In this document: piece after piece, positions 34,781-47,890 of the stretch
Position numbering within the stretch: the first letter of the stretch is position 1
Layout of the letters: each line of letters opens with the position of its first letter
Origin: Buxus sempervirens
Taxonomy: Eukaryota; Streptophyta; Magnoliopsida; Buxales; Buxaceae
Length of the DNA stretch: 64,000 nucleotides
Direction of reading: 5' to 3'
Assembly: GCA_947561395.2 (NCBI GenBank)
Contig: OX387184.1
Span: 31,486,766 to 31,550,765, forward strand
The notes under the pieces: generated by a model
The model's input: only the letters and a program-made list of their open reading frames with translations
What the model was told of the DNA's origin: nothing
The model's database searches: none
Program-made: the position numbers and the translations under genes

Positions 34781-36462
34781 AGCGCTATGCCAAGCGCTGA
34801 CTTTCTGGAAATTAAGTTCTATGACCGCCTATCTGGACACTCGAGCGCCCAAACCAGATTTTCCTATTTTCACACTTTTGAGTACTTTTCAACTATAGAA
34901 TGATTTTTTATCAAATCCAACCTATGTACAAATAATATTTAGGTGTTTAAAAAGTGTTTGCACAGGAATTATCTTAAAATTTAATTTAACAAAGAGTTTG
35001 GGCACATTCTACTAAACTAGGTTCTTGAGAGACTTTTGGTTCCAAATTACAATAGAAGGAGTTTATTTTGATTCCACTACTTGTAACACATTCTTGAGAC
35101 CCTTTCTAAGGTGTTTTCAAAGGCAAATTGCATAATTGAGATTTTACCAAATATTTGACCACTTATTCCACCGAATTAGCCTATTTTGAAGTTAAAAATG
35201 TGTTTTGTGGTTTCACACTAGTTTGCAAAGATTTTAAGGTTTTCCACTTATGTAATCATTGTAATTAATCATGTTTCGGATAAATAAACCTCTGAGATTA
35301 CATTTTTGGTCATATTTGGAAAATTGGTATTTTTGAGCTTTATTTTGGGTTATTTGGATTAATTCGACTTTGATGAAAAATTTGCATTGTTTTCAACTAC
35401 TGTGAACTATTTCCAGAGATTTAAATTTATATGATTCTTGAAATTGAGATTTGATTTCTAATTCGGTTTTTCGTCCATGTACTTGGAGAGATGGATTGAG
35501 ATGCTCATGTACTTGGGTAGATGCTATACCTCCGTATACTCGGAGATGCCCCATGTACTTGGGATGTTGATACCTCTGTGTACTCAGAGATGCCCCATGT
35601 ACTCAGGATGAGATGATTGAGATTGAGATGAGTTGTGCTTGCTGGACATCGTACTTGGTTCTATGTATTTAAGAGTTTAGTGGGCATAGCTCGATATGGA
35701 TCCATTTAGGAGCTAGATAGTGGAAAGGATTGTACTTTGTTAATTGTAATTCTTTGTTCACGCATGCGTTTCCATCGTGTACTCGATGAGACCTTCGCTA
35801 TACTGGTGGGCTGCGGCTTTCCCTCATTTTATCGTGTACTTAGACTATGACTAGATAGTAAATGTCAACCCTTCATTATATTGGTTGGGCTTCTCGCGCA
35901 ATGACGATGATCATATACTCGGCTTCGCATATAAGCTAGGAGGTGGCATAGTGGACATTGATATTACCCTAGTTAAAGGCAGTCTTATTTCATGAGTCCT
36001 GCTATGACTTATTGATTTTTGATCGATATTACATATTTGACTTTCATGTTGGATTACTTGGGTTTATCTCATATTGATTGGTGGATTATTGTTGGATTAT
36101 CCAGAATTATCTGTGTTATCGTCACTGCTATATGTTTTATAATTGATTCATGTTTTAGAACGGAATAAAATGCATTTAAGCATGCATATGCTACTTGCTG
36201 GGATATTCGTATCTCATTCGGTGTTGTTTTGTTTTCAGATTTTAGAGAGGATGATACCAGAGGGTAGATGCTTGAATCATGTGAGTTAGACTTGAGCTAT
36301 GGTATTTTATAATTGAGTTTGGGAATATAGTTGACTCTAATTTTGTAGTTTATTACTTTATTCAAGTTTTTCTTTCACTATGATATATAGATCCTGTGGA
36401 TAAGCTAACTCTTTGGAGATAAGTTACGATTTCACTATGTAACTCGGATTCAAAGCGTTACA

Positions 36463-36549
36463 CCACCTTTGTCTTTAAGCAAGTAAACTAGTCTCATGTA
36501 GGAAAAGACTAGCCAAGGAAGCCCGAAAGGACTTATCTTGCGATCTACG
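36463..36549. other. Short target segment between LTR B and reverse T LTR
   Basis: 87 bases matching neither LTR terminus. Together with 43402-43427 and the sequence from 53877 on, it would form one continuous stretch once the insertions are removed. I infer it belongs to the reverse P LTR J. Nothing coding is visible. Confidence 0.45.
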
Positions 36550-36554
36550 GCTAC

Positions 36555-39500
36555 TACAGCGCCCCGGATCTGAGTTATTCATTAAAGATATAACTCGTCT
36601 CACGGTAACACTATGCATGAGCCCATAGCAAGCCAATGCCATAATATAATTCAATAATTATACTAATATCAGAGTACAGAAACAAAAGGGAAATAAAACA
36701 ACTAAACTGAAGCTTTATTACTTCATAAATAAAAGTGCTAATAATCCTCAAAATAAACTTCTTAATTCAATACATCAATCTGAAATTTTAAAAGGCAACT
36801 ACCTATTCTAGACATTTCTCAATCTATCATAAAAGAAATAATTCCTAAACAAATCTCCTAATAGAATATGAAAGAAAATTAATAATCCATAAGGTGCTCA
36901 TCAAGGTCCACTGTTGTACCCTATGTATTATCTACCCCGATTTGCATGTCCTCTCCAAGAGTATCTAAAAACAAATATTAAAAACAAGGGCGAGATATTA
37001 AATCTCAACAAGTAGCAACATACATGCTATAAAACAGTCCATATAATTTATAAAACATTTTCATGAGGTAAAATGAATAAACCAAAATTCATAATCCAGA
37101 AAATACAGTATAAAGCCCAAAATCCAACAAGTTATAATCCAAAACCAACATAATATTCACACAACAAACCACACAATTGTGACATCACAGGACTCATGAA
37201 ATAAGACATCTTTGAGAAGTTTAATACCCGATTCCAAATGCCACCTCCCGACATATGCTAGCCGAGATACACGAACTACAACATAGGGGAGTACCCAACC
37301 AGATACAGGGATTAAGGTTGGCATGTACCACCACACTTTCCATCGAGATACACGGATCAAGGAAAAGGATTGTCGAGATACACAGACTAAATTGCATAAA
37401 TGGACCACGGGGTTAAATAAACAAAGAATCACTCACTCCACTATCTAGCTAAACTATAGATCCATAACAAGCTATGCCCGCTAAACACAAGGCAATCAAT
37501 TACTCAAACATGTTATTTTAGATACCAAAAACATCATCAATAATCCACAAGTCAAATCCAAGATACATGGAGGAAAAACCAAGTCTCAAACCTAAGCTAC
37601 ATGAGTGAGAATAACTACAAGTCAACTCCAAGATACATGGAGGAAAAACCATGTCTCAAACCCAAACTACATGAGTGAGAATAACCACTCCGAGGTACAT
37701 GGAGGAAAATTATAACAATAATAATCTACAAGTCAACTCCAAGATACATGAAGGAAATCCAAGTCTCAAACCCAAGCTACATGAGTGAGAAATTCACCAC
37801 TCCGAGGTACACAGAGGAAAATAATAACAATTCTGTCTTAACAATTATGAAAACATCTTTAGGTAGGTTAAATACAAGTGTAACACCCCGATTCTGGGTC
37901 CATTCCCAAACCCAAGGTGTTATGGTAATCAAACAAAGCAACTAAAGAAACTGGACAATTTAAAACTTTTTCTAACTTTTTAATCAGAGTAAATGCGGAA
38001 ACTTAAATTTAAATTCTCTTTATTAATCAACAGCCATGATATACAATGCTTTCAATTCCATGAACAACCTACAACTATATAAACTACCCATCTACAATTA
38101 GCCCAAGCTTTGATGTCCTTGCCAAGAGTACCTGAAAAATGGGGTAAAACTGGAGTGAGAATAAATCTCAACAAGTAGCAATGTGCATGATGTAAAACAG
38201 TCCATAATTTTACAATACTAATCATGAGGTAAACAATAAAACCAAAACTACAATAATACGATAATACAACAATAACAAATCACCAATCCAAAACAAGCAC
38301 GTGTGACCAATAGGACTCGTGAACTAAAACCACTTAATAATAATATTCTTGCCCCCATATTTCGCCACGTCACGACTTACATGATAGATGGAGCCCGCAC
38401 ATACAGTCACTACCATCTCCTCTGTCAACCATCAATGCGGACCAACCACGCATGGGTTGGGGAGTACAATCCAGTCCAAATAAAATCCCATCATGGGTAC
38501 CGCTTCCGCAGAGGCCATACCAATCCGATCAAAGATCAATGGACCCACGACAACATGTTTAATACCAGTGCATGTGCAAGTCACAAGTGATCCTCAAGCA
38601 CGGCCAAATTATAGCTCCCATGTGCGAGTCACAAATAACCTACCAACATGACCAATATAAAGCTCGTGAAAGTCGATGTCTCATACTTATTGAAGCATGC
38701 GGATGATAACCTGAAAAGAAAACAAAACCGTTTATCGATAACAACCTCGACTTATGACCAGGCCGCACCTGCAGCGATCAAGGATTGCTGCCTACGTGGC
38801 CCGCACCTGCTAGTACGACGGACTACATACTGGGGAGTTTCGAACAAGAATAACTTACCAGCCAATTCCCTTTTACTTCCTAGCTAAGCTATGGATCCAT
38901 ACTAAGCATTGCCCACTAGACACAACTCACAATCAAAACCTCCAAATATCTTAATAACATATCAATTAATACCGTAATTGCGAAACCCACATAACAGTGG
39001 AAAACCAAACCAGGGAATGGACATACTTCTCAATAACACCTACCAAATACAGAACCTTATCTGTATAACAAATCCGCCCATGAGGAACCAATAAATCAGG
39101 CACCTGCCTTGTCACAACTGTGACCCAAAAACCAACACTAGATGTACCAAGTCCTATGTCCAAACTCCAGGTTTCAATGGCAAAATAATCCAAAGACCAC
39201 GATGTTCAACCAAAATATATTCAAAATAATCATTGAACAGTTCTTAAACAGAGTTCCATGTCATTCAATAAGATAAGTACAAGAGTATACACAATTCTAA
39301 ATAAAAGGTTTAGATTTGAGTCGTGTTAGTGTGAGCATACTTAGTTTATTGTTCTAAATCAGTATTCATGTTATTCTTTATTTCTTACAAAGTTTACTCC
39401 CAATCCTACAATTGAATTCATCCTAAAATCCTTACTTTTAAATCCAACTAATACCCTAAATCTCCAAAACCTTTAGGTTATGTTATTGATTCTTTCCAGA

Positions 39501-42500
39501 AGTTAATTTAAGTCTATTATAACTTGTTAGACTAGGTTTCACACCTAGAATCCTAATGAAAGTGGTTTTAGTGCATATGGTTTACCTTAACTAGTCTACT
39601 TTGATTCTTATTACATTCATTGTTCCAAATAGTTATCCTTTTATCCGAATTTAGTTCCGTCACTTCCTACATCTCAAATTATACTATTTACAGGTGTTAC
39701 AACATTAAAATTCCAAGAAAAATCATTAGAAATTGAATCTGGGCACAAATCCCAAGTTTAGAAATTTCTAACAGTCAGTCACTCGATGGGTCGCTCAGGC
39801 GACTGCTCTAGTGGTTAGATTTCAGGTTCTGTTATTTTTCAAAAGCCTATCGCCTGAGGAATCGCTCGAGCGATGTATCGAGCGCTCCAGTTATAACTTG
39901 TTTTTCTTCAACTTACGGAAATTTTAGAACTCTCTATACATACTATTCATTTGTTTTGATTCTAAACATCTAATTTCTATCCTAAACTAGTTCTGGGACA
40001 ACCCTAAACTAATCCTATCACCTTGCTCCTTATCTTGAGTTTCTTTTTAAATTCAAACTCACCATGATCAACATTTTCTTGATTTCCAAAAGAAAGATAA
40101 ATCACCTCACAATTCTTTATAAACAAATAAGCTTTTCCCATGAAATCCAACTTCAAAACAATACGATCAATCATCAAAATCACGAGAAAACATCCAGTTC
40201 CTCCAGTTTCAAATGTTTGCTACTTGCCTTATGATGAACCCAAAATTTTTAGAAACTTCGCTTGTACCCGATTTTGGAGCTCTACCGCACCCCTTTAGAC
40301 TTCTCAAATTAAGATCTCCACCGTTCAGTTTGAAGTCTTCCATGAGTAGAACAAAAACCCTAAAATTTCAGCCCATTCCAACAGTTGGATGTTCCAAGCC
40401 GTTTGAAGTTGGCTGGTCGGCCATCTCTGCAACTTCTCTTCTTTCTAATTCCTCCTTTCTTTTCTCTCTTCTCTCCTTTTATTTTTGGCTCCTATCACTT
40501 ATGCACGAATTTCCCTCTCCTTCTAACTTATTTTCAAAACCTAAAACACTCTCTAAACCTCTCTTTTATAGCCTCCCTACTAGTCCAACTCTAATTACGT
40601 TTAGCTTATTCTAATATACTTAGTGTATTCCCTCTTCTACCTTTCTCCTTAATTTAACTCCTTTAACTCTCTTTTAAAAGATCTCCTCATTAATTTTCGT
40701 GTTTAACCTTATTTCTAATTTTAATTTGAACTTGGACTTTTATTATTCACTCAACTTACCTATACTTTGGACCCTAAATAGTATAATTACCATTAGGCCC
40801 TTTTTCTACCCTTTAAGCCTAAATTTCATTATTTTACATCCAACTAAGCTAAGATTTTGTCTAGTTGAATTTATTGACTTAATAACTAATTGTCTTATCT
40901 TCTTTCATGAATTTAACAAATTGAAATGACCAAATTACCCTTCCTCTTTAAATTCCTATTTTAACCCTTATATCTCTCTTTAATTCTCCTACTATTATAT
41001 TCCTTAGTATTTTCCTCCATAATTTATCTATTAATTATTTACTTTATCTTTAGGAAAATCCAGGGTTTTACAACAAGTGCATGATTCGATAAAATCAAAC
41101 CAAGTTGAAAGGAAAAGGATTTAAAACGATAAAATCAAATAAACATCATTTTAGTATAACGTACCTAAATTCTTTATAAAAATCCAAATAAATCATCGGC
41201 CAGTGCAAACAATCTCAAAATACCCTAATCTTATTGGTACATGAATTGGAATTTAATAAAAACAATCTTATAATAAAAAAACTAGGTCAAAAGGCAAATT
41301 TCCAAAAATCTGACAAAGAGCGCTCAAGCACTGACGGGTGACTTGTTAGGCGCTCGTAGAAAATCCAATTCAGTGTCTTGGTGGCTTGGAGTGGCACTCG
41401 AGCAATGTCTCGAGCACTCGATTTAATCAAAATTTCTGGGTTTCGGGTTCTGAGTTTTCTTTATAAAAAAAAAAAAAAAACATAGGCGGGGGCGCCTTCA
41501 ATGGCGCTCGAGCGTCATTGTGAGCGCCCGTATACATTTGTAAAAATCTGGGTTTTATGAAATTTTCTATTTATTTTCCAGTGAAAACCTCTTCAAAATA
41601 CCTTCCAAAACTTTAGAATCTATTTGGGTATTCAAAGATATCATAAGCAAATACAAAATCAACTTTAATGAATTATTATAGAATTTTAATCATGTAAAGG
41701 TCAAATATGTCACCTACGAACAAGTAATGTTCTAAATATCATAACTCGGTCGTTTCTTAACCCAATTACCTATAATTTGATTCATTAAATTCCTAACTCA
41801 TAGTACAAAAATAACCTATAGCAGTTTTTCAAAATTCTATGTGGTTAATTAATTATAGCTTTTTAAAGTCAACAACTTTTAATAAAAATCTGTGCATTCC
41901 TGTAAGTAATAAAAATTAACTAAAAATTACTAAACAGTAGAATATTATTTAAGTTATATTTTTATAAAAAAAAAACTAGACACAAAACCCTACAACTTTC
42001 ATGAAGATCATGCAACTCAAATCTCTCTCTAACTAAGTGTAAGAATTCCATCTAATTGAAAAATAGCTACAGAAATCTGGTTTTCTGGGTTTTCGGTTAA
42101 AGTTTTCTACAACATCTTATTTCTTCTTTTACTAATCATAAAATCACATTTAAAACTCTTCTACAACCATCTAAAATATTCTCTAAACGAAATAAACCAT
42201 TCTTACACAATTCTTAACAAATCAAACCATCCAAAATCATGTTTTTTCATTCAAAGATCAAAGTAGACAAAATTCTATCAAGAAGAAGAAGATATAATTT
42301 TTCCATGCTTTAAACCTCAATTAAAACCTTCCAAATCAACTTAAACTTGTTTCTAAATCATCATAATTCTGTAGAACACAATATGTTTCGTCTAAACAAT
42401 AAACCATGCAAGTTTTCCAAGGTAAAGGGTTACTACTTGCCTTAAGATTGCAAAATCCTTCTTATTTTTCAATAACCACAAGTATAGCTGATTTTCTGAA

Positions 42501-43401
42501 ATTCTCGCACAACTCTAGGGATCTCCAAACATGATCTCCACCGTTCAGATTGAGGAACCACCAGCCTAGAATAAAACCTCCAAATTTGAGGCCGATCCAA
42601 CGGTTGGATCTCTGTAGATCGTCATTCAAAGTTTGCTAGTCGGACTTCTCTACAACTCCTTTTTTCTCTAGTCTCTTATTTTCTCTCTATTTTTCCAGCC
42701 TTTAAGCATGAATTTCTCTCTTCTTTTCTTCTCACGATTCAATTAATAGAAACCCTAAACCTTCCCTAATATCTTTCTTTTATAGACTCACCCAAATACA
42801 AGTCCTAAATGGATTAGGAAACCCTCTAACTAGGTTTCCTAATTCTATTTGAAAGACTTTCCTATCTTATCCTCCTTCTAATTATTCCCTCTTAAATTTA
42901 ACTCATAAGAAACTACCATTTTTCTTTATTTTCGTGCTAATTTAATTCCTTATTTTAAAATATTACTAAAACACCCCAAAACTCCTCTTATCCTCAAATT
43001 TTAAACCCCTAATTAAGTATTATTACAATTAGGTCCTTTTTCTCATCTTTTAAACTATAAATTAAGCTATTTAAATCCAAATTTAACCTAACTTAAATTT
43101 AATTGATTATTTCAACTCTAATAATTATTTATTTTATTAATTTAATAATTGGCCATTAGGAAAAGACTAAAATACCATTTTTCATGATTATGCTATATTT
43201 GACCATTACATTTATTTCTAAATTTCCAGATTTAATCTCCTAATTATTTTTCTTCATAATATGTGTGTGAATTATAATTTCAATCTCCCAAATACTTAGA
43301 TTAAATATTTATCTCTTGATATTTTAAATTTATTTATTTTATTTCTTCTAATATGTATATTTACAATTATATTATTATTTCTTAAAATTTGGGATTCTAC
43401 A
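36555..43401 (-). mobile_element. Family T solo LTR in reverse orientation, TSD GCTAC, interrupted
   Basis: Plus-strand start TACAGCGCCCCGGATC (36555, terminal TG mutated) and end GGGATTCTACA (43401). GCTAC occurs at 36550-36554 and 43402-43406. Reverse element 37879-41072 is nested; the remainder is about 3.65 kb. On the minus strand it has a TATA near 42780, a donor-like AAG|GCAAGTAG near 42435, the GGTACATGGAGG keyword cluster (37570-37830) and hairpin TGAGATTTAATATCTC near 36990-37005. GC-rich GCTCGAGCG motifs occur at 41310-41535. No coding sequence. Confidence 0.88.
37879..41072 (-). mobile_element. Family T solo LTR in reverse orientation, TSD ACAAG
   Basis: TGTAACACCCCG (37879) to CAGGGTTTTACA (41072), flanked by ACAAG at 37874-37878 and 41073-41077. 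Length 3194. Minus-strand features: TATA near 40563, GC-type donor-like AAG|GCAAGTAGC near 40219, CGCTCGAGCGA motifs (39780-39890), and a diverged keyword cluster (38340-38830). The open frame at 40213-40614 is Ser/Leu-rich low-complexity sequence on the antisense strand of the leader and is not regarded as a gene. Confidence 0.9.
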
Positions 43402-44680
43402 GCTACACCACGCATGGATGCATAATATGTGAAATCCCAAATTTTCAGAAAAAAAATAAAAAGAATTAAATATGAATATTTGGAGAATTAAGGATTTTAT
43501 TTGAAATAATTGGCAGATTTATTATAGTATAATGATTTGGGGAATTTTTCATTAATCCGGGATGCAATATTAGATCAAAATAATGAGATTAAATCTAGAA
43601 ATTTCAGAAGAACTTCAATGGTTAAATATGATTAAATTAAAGAAAATGGTATTCTGGTCATTTCCTAATTAACTAAATTATTAAATAGATTAGTTAAATG
43701 ATTATTAGACTTGAAAAAATAAATTAGACCTAAGTTGGGATTAAATTGATCATAAATAGTTAGACTTATAGCCTAATAAGTAAGAAAAGGGCATATTAGT
43801 AATTATATTTAATTAAGAGCTTTAAGTTGATGAATAAATAGAGTTTTAGTAATATTTAAAAATAGGGGAATAAAATAGTACAAAAATCCACTAAATTAGA
43901 AGTCTCTTTTGTATGGGATTTAGGAGAAGGAATTTAGAAAGAGAATAAGAGCAAAATAGGAAAGTTGGAATAATAGGAAGGTTTCCAAATACAATTATGA
44001 CTCCTAGTGGATGAGTGTATAAAAGAAAGAGGTTAAAGAGAAATTAGGTTTTCTCATTATTTTTGGAGGATCCGTACGGCTAGAGAGAGAGAGAAGGAAG
44101 AAGGGTTTTCGTGAGATCTAAAGGTAAGTCTAGAGGATTAAAAAACCTAGTTTCATATTCCATATGTATAGAACAAGTTGTTGAAGTTATGAGTTTATAC
44201 TTTTCTTGTGATCTTAGATGAAGAGAGAGGCTACTGTATTTAGTGGGGATTTCAAGAGGGCAATATCTGGATTCGTTGAAGAGGATTTGATCTAAGAAAC
44301 AAGGCAAGTAGTCCCTTCTAACTTGCATTAAAACTTGACTTTCGTATTTCTCAGGATCCATGTTTATACGCTTGATTTATTGGGTTTTGATTATCAAATC
44401 TTAGTATGTTGTGATTTATTTGTTTTGGTTTGATTGTTTATGTTTTAGAAGTGATATAAAATGTTTGGATTGATTTGAAGTAATAAAAGCATGATTTGTG
44501 GTTTTAGATTTGAATTTCGGAAAGTTTAGAAAAATCTGGGTTTTTACGTATTTGCATTATAGAATCCTGAATTTTAGGAAATAACAATATAATTTTAAAT
44601 CTAAATATTAGAAGAAATAAAATAAATAAATTTGAAATATTGGAGGATAAATATTTAATCTAAGTATTTGGGAGATTGAA

Positions 44681-47600
44681 TGTAACACTCTGGAATTTTG
44701 AGAAACTTTAATTAAGATTGATTAAAATTATTAAAGAACAATAGAAAAAAAATCATTTGGTTTAACTAATTCATTTGGTTATTGGTTTAATGGGCTATTG
44801 GTTAGTTTAGTGGTTTATTTGGAGTTGGTTCAAGTTTAAGTGAGCCGGTTCAATGGACCAATGGTTCATGGTTCATTGGTTTAAAAAAAAAAGGGCATTT
44901 GTGCAATTGGGGGTTTAGGTAGTTGGTTTAGAAGGAAGCAAAGACAAAACAATAAAAAAAAAAGAAGAGGGACGAAGGAGAAGGGGAGATCGCAGTAGAA
45001 GAAGAAGAAGAAAGGAGGAAGAGAAGGGGGAAAGGAGAAGAAGAAAAAAGAAGAGGGAAGGGGCGTCCTTGGTTGTTGCTATTGGGGTTTAACAAGAAGA
45101 AAAAAAAAAAGAAGGTTTTCGACCACCTTGGTCAATCATGAGAAGAAGGAGAAGGAGGAGAAAAGAAGAGGAAGAAGAGAAAAGAGAAGAAGGAAGAAGA
45201 AAGAAGAAAAGAGGAAGAAGAAGAAAGAAAAAGAAAGAAAAAGGAGACAGAGAAGAAAGGGTTTGGGGCGTGGGATTTGTGAACTCTAGGTAAGTAGCAG
45301 TTTTTCTGTTTGATCGACTAATGCTTGGTTTTTGCTTTGCTTTTGATTTATGTTTCATCGATTAATTATTGTTGATTTCAATCGATGATTGTTGAGTTAT
45401 ATTGGGTCTCTGTTTGGTTTCCGTCGTGAGTCTGTCTGTGTCTGACAGCGTCTGTCTGCGTCTGACAGCGACTGTCTGCATCTGTCTGCTTTGGTATCTT
45501 TAGTGAATACCAACATACAAACCAAATCTATCGGAACTGTGTATTTTATTGGATGGTTGGGGATTGTTTACTCGCTGAAGGTGGTTGGTTGTTTGCTAAA
45601 AACATTGGTCTGAGAAACCAAACTGACTATGTTTTGACATGAATTATGTTGAAAGAAATTCTCAATTAGATGATGCTTGCTGTAGGTAGTTGGAATTCTC
45701 AATTAAACGAATTCTCAAATAGATGAGAAACCAAACTGACTTATTTCAGCTGTTCCATTACTTTTCCCCAATCAGATTATCGTAGTTCCTGTCAGTGACT
45801 GATTGTGGAGTATCAGGTCCTGTTAGTTCTCTGTTGCATAGGAAAAGTTCTCCAATCGAAGGTTATTTTACTCCGAAGGTAAATCTGATTTCTGTTTGTT
45901 ATTTTTTCACCGAAGGTAAATCTGGGAGCAACTCCAAAGTAACACCACCAGCAGATTTGCCTGAGAAATCAGTAGCTGAAATTGTCTATTTAGGTTCTGA
46001 TTTGGATTTACCATGAGAATTGTAAATTGGGTTTAGATTTTAATTTAGGTGCAGACTTTTATTTTTGAACTATGGTTTCTTAATGTTGGGGAGTTGTAGT
46101 GATTCCATAAGTAAAGAATAGTCATAGTCTAGGATGATTAAAGCATGGTGAGAATGGTTAGGAAATCTGATTTTAGTATTCCTATGCTACTGTATATGAA
46201 GTATCCTGGTGGTTATATAAATCAGAAAATTCAATCATGAAAAGGGAATACAAGTTGGCATTTATAGAAGTTCTAACTAAAGTTGGGTGTTTGAAGATTT
46301 GTTATGGATTTGGAGATGACTATCATAAGTCCCATCTTTAGAAAAGGTGTGGGAATGATAAGTTTAATAATAAGTAATGATAGTTTTGGGTTGAGGTAGG
46401 TGGATACAAGTTGGAGGTATTAGGTAGTGCTTAAAGTGTTTTTGGACTGCACCCAAGTTCCTATAAAAGTGAATTTGTGGAGTTAATAAATGATAAATTT
46501 AGATGTGATGGTCTCTATGGAAATTTTTGGGTGTTGAGTCTAGATTCTTTTAAAAATATCTTTCTAGTATAAGGCTACTGTTAGGTCCTTCAAAATATAA
46601 TTTCTTTGTGCACTTTTCTGCACAGATTTCATCAAAGGTTACCTTACTTCATTCTAGCAACCTCTAGGTGATTACTATATGTGAGGATTCAAGAGATCAA
46701 TGTAAAGTTATTCCAAGAACTTCTTGATCTCAAATGCTTTCTAATATTTCAGATTTGAACTCCCATAAATGATGGATTTATTTGGTTGGATTTAGTGTGG
46801 ACATTAATGATAAAATTATTATGCTTGGAATCAATTGGAAGGATTTCATGTTTTGGATTTGTGTGAGGAAAGAAAAAGTGTTTAGCCAAGGTGGATTTGG
46901 TAACGGATGTGAATGGTTATTTACGATTTTATACGAGTCTAGGACGTATAGAGAGTCGTGGATCCACAGTTAGTCTAGAAAGTGCATTAGTGTTGGCTTG
47001 TCGTGTTAATACCCCGGGCCACTTGCGTACCACCGTGTGGGATCGGTGAGGCCTTCGTGTGGGATCGATGAGCTGCAGCGTGCCAGTCCATGCGTGGGTG
47101 CTCCACTCGTACGATGACCGTGCGCGGCTTCGAAGGCGAGTAGTGAGGTGGCAAACCGGCTAAGGGTGGTTAACCCGATTTATAGACACGCTAATTCATG
47201 AATCTTGCACCCACTTTATTCTCTGAAATTATATTGTTATGTGAATTGCTCTTTGATATATGTGAATTACTCTTTGCATGATTTGCTGGAATTAATCGTA
47301 TAATATGTAGCATGTTAATTTATTTATTGAAACTGCATAAACTGCTTATCCCATGCATTGTGCTACTTACTGAGACATTAGTCTCATGCGAGTTTTCGTT
47401 TTTACCGGTTTTGTTTTCAGATTCAGCGGGTGAGAGGCGTAGCGGGGCCGAAGTGGAGGATTATCCCGAGTATAGGCCGGAGGACTACTTCTATCCGGGC
47501 TAGTGATAGAAAAAGGGCACTTTTTTTGATAATTGTATATGTTTTTTTTGAAACTGTACATATTGTACATATTGTAAATAAAAAGAGAGAGAGAGAGGGG

Positions 47601-47890
47601 GAGAGAGAGAACTTAGTGAAATTTATTTTGACCTGTGCATATGGGATGGTTTAGTTTTTGAATGAAGATATAAACTGTGTTTATCAGGTGTTGGTTTTGT
47701 GGTTTGAGGGCTTAGCCCATACTCGTATATACAGACATTATATAGCAGATTTTCCGAAAATTTTAGGATTAGATTATAATTGCTTTGGTTAGTTTCTTAA
47801 GTTAGTTTTCATTACAATTTGGGCCCTAAAAATAGCGCTCGGGAGCCAGTATAAAACCGACACGTGTTGACCTGGTTCCGGGGTGCTACA
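44681..47890 (+). mobile_element. Family T solo LTR, TSD TTGAA
   Basis: TGTAACACTCTGG (44681) to TTCCGGGGTGCTACA (47890), flanked by TTGAA at 44676-44680 and 47891-47895. Length 3210. The leader has two long purine tracts (44997-45063, 45140-45247), then donor AGG... CTAG|GTAAGTAG (GT at 45300). A TCTGTCTGCG repeat lies at 45430-45490, a CGTGTGGGATCGG cluster at 47030-47130, the hairpin TGAGACATTAGTCTCA at 47371-47386 and an acceptor-like TTTTGTTTTCAG at 47409-47420. Confidence 0.9.
44997..45247 (+). repeat. Two long uninterrupted purine tracts
   Basis: Runs of pure A/G: 67 bases (44997-45063) and 108 bases (45140-45247), rich in GAA and GAGGAA. The minus-strand open frame here (Phe/Leu/Ser-rich) is its translation, not a gene. 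Mirror-like homopurine DNA of this length can form triplexes. Confidence 0.9.

Larger units (their letters stand above)
22916..36462 (+). mobile_element. LTR B: family T LTR, right part, split by three insertions; left part outside window
   Basis: Pieces 22916-23202, 30886-31554 and 34786-36462 read as one T LTR. They give a leader with AGGTAAGG motifs (23096, 30965) and CAA|GTAAGTAG (GT at 31147), GCTCGAGCG-type motifs split by an insertion (31435-31554 / 34786-34850), a CGTGTACTCGG cluster (35470-35940), the hairpin TGGGATATTCGTATCTCA (36199-36216), the acceptor-like TTTTGTTTTCAG (36227-36238), and the end GCGTTACA (36462). Its 5' end is not seen between 22916 and 23202. The inference is that retroelement A inserted into B and B's left end lies off-window. 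Confidence 0.6.

Noticed and set aside
40213..40614. Plus-strand 133-codon open frame
   Set aside because: Lies antisense to the leader of a reverse T LTR; Ser/Phe/Leu-rich translation of CT-rich DNA, not preserved in the related copy at 42430-42780.
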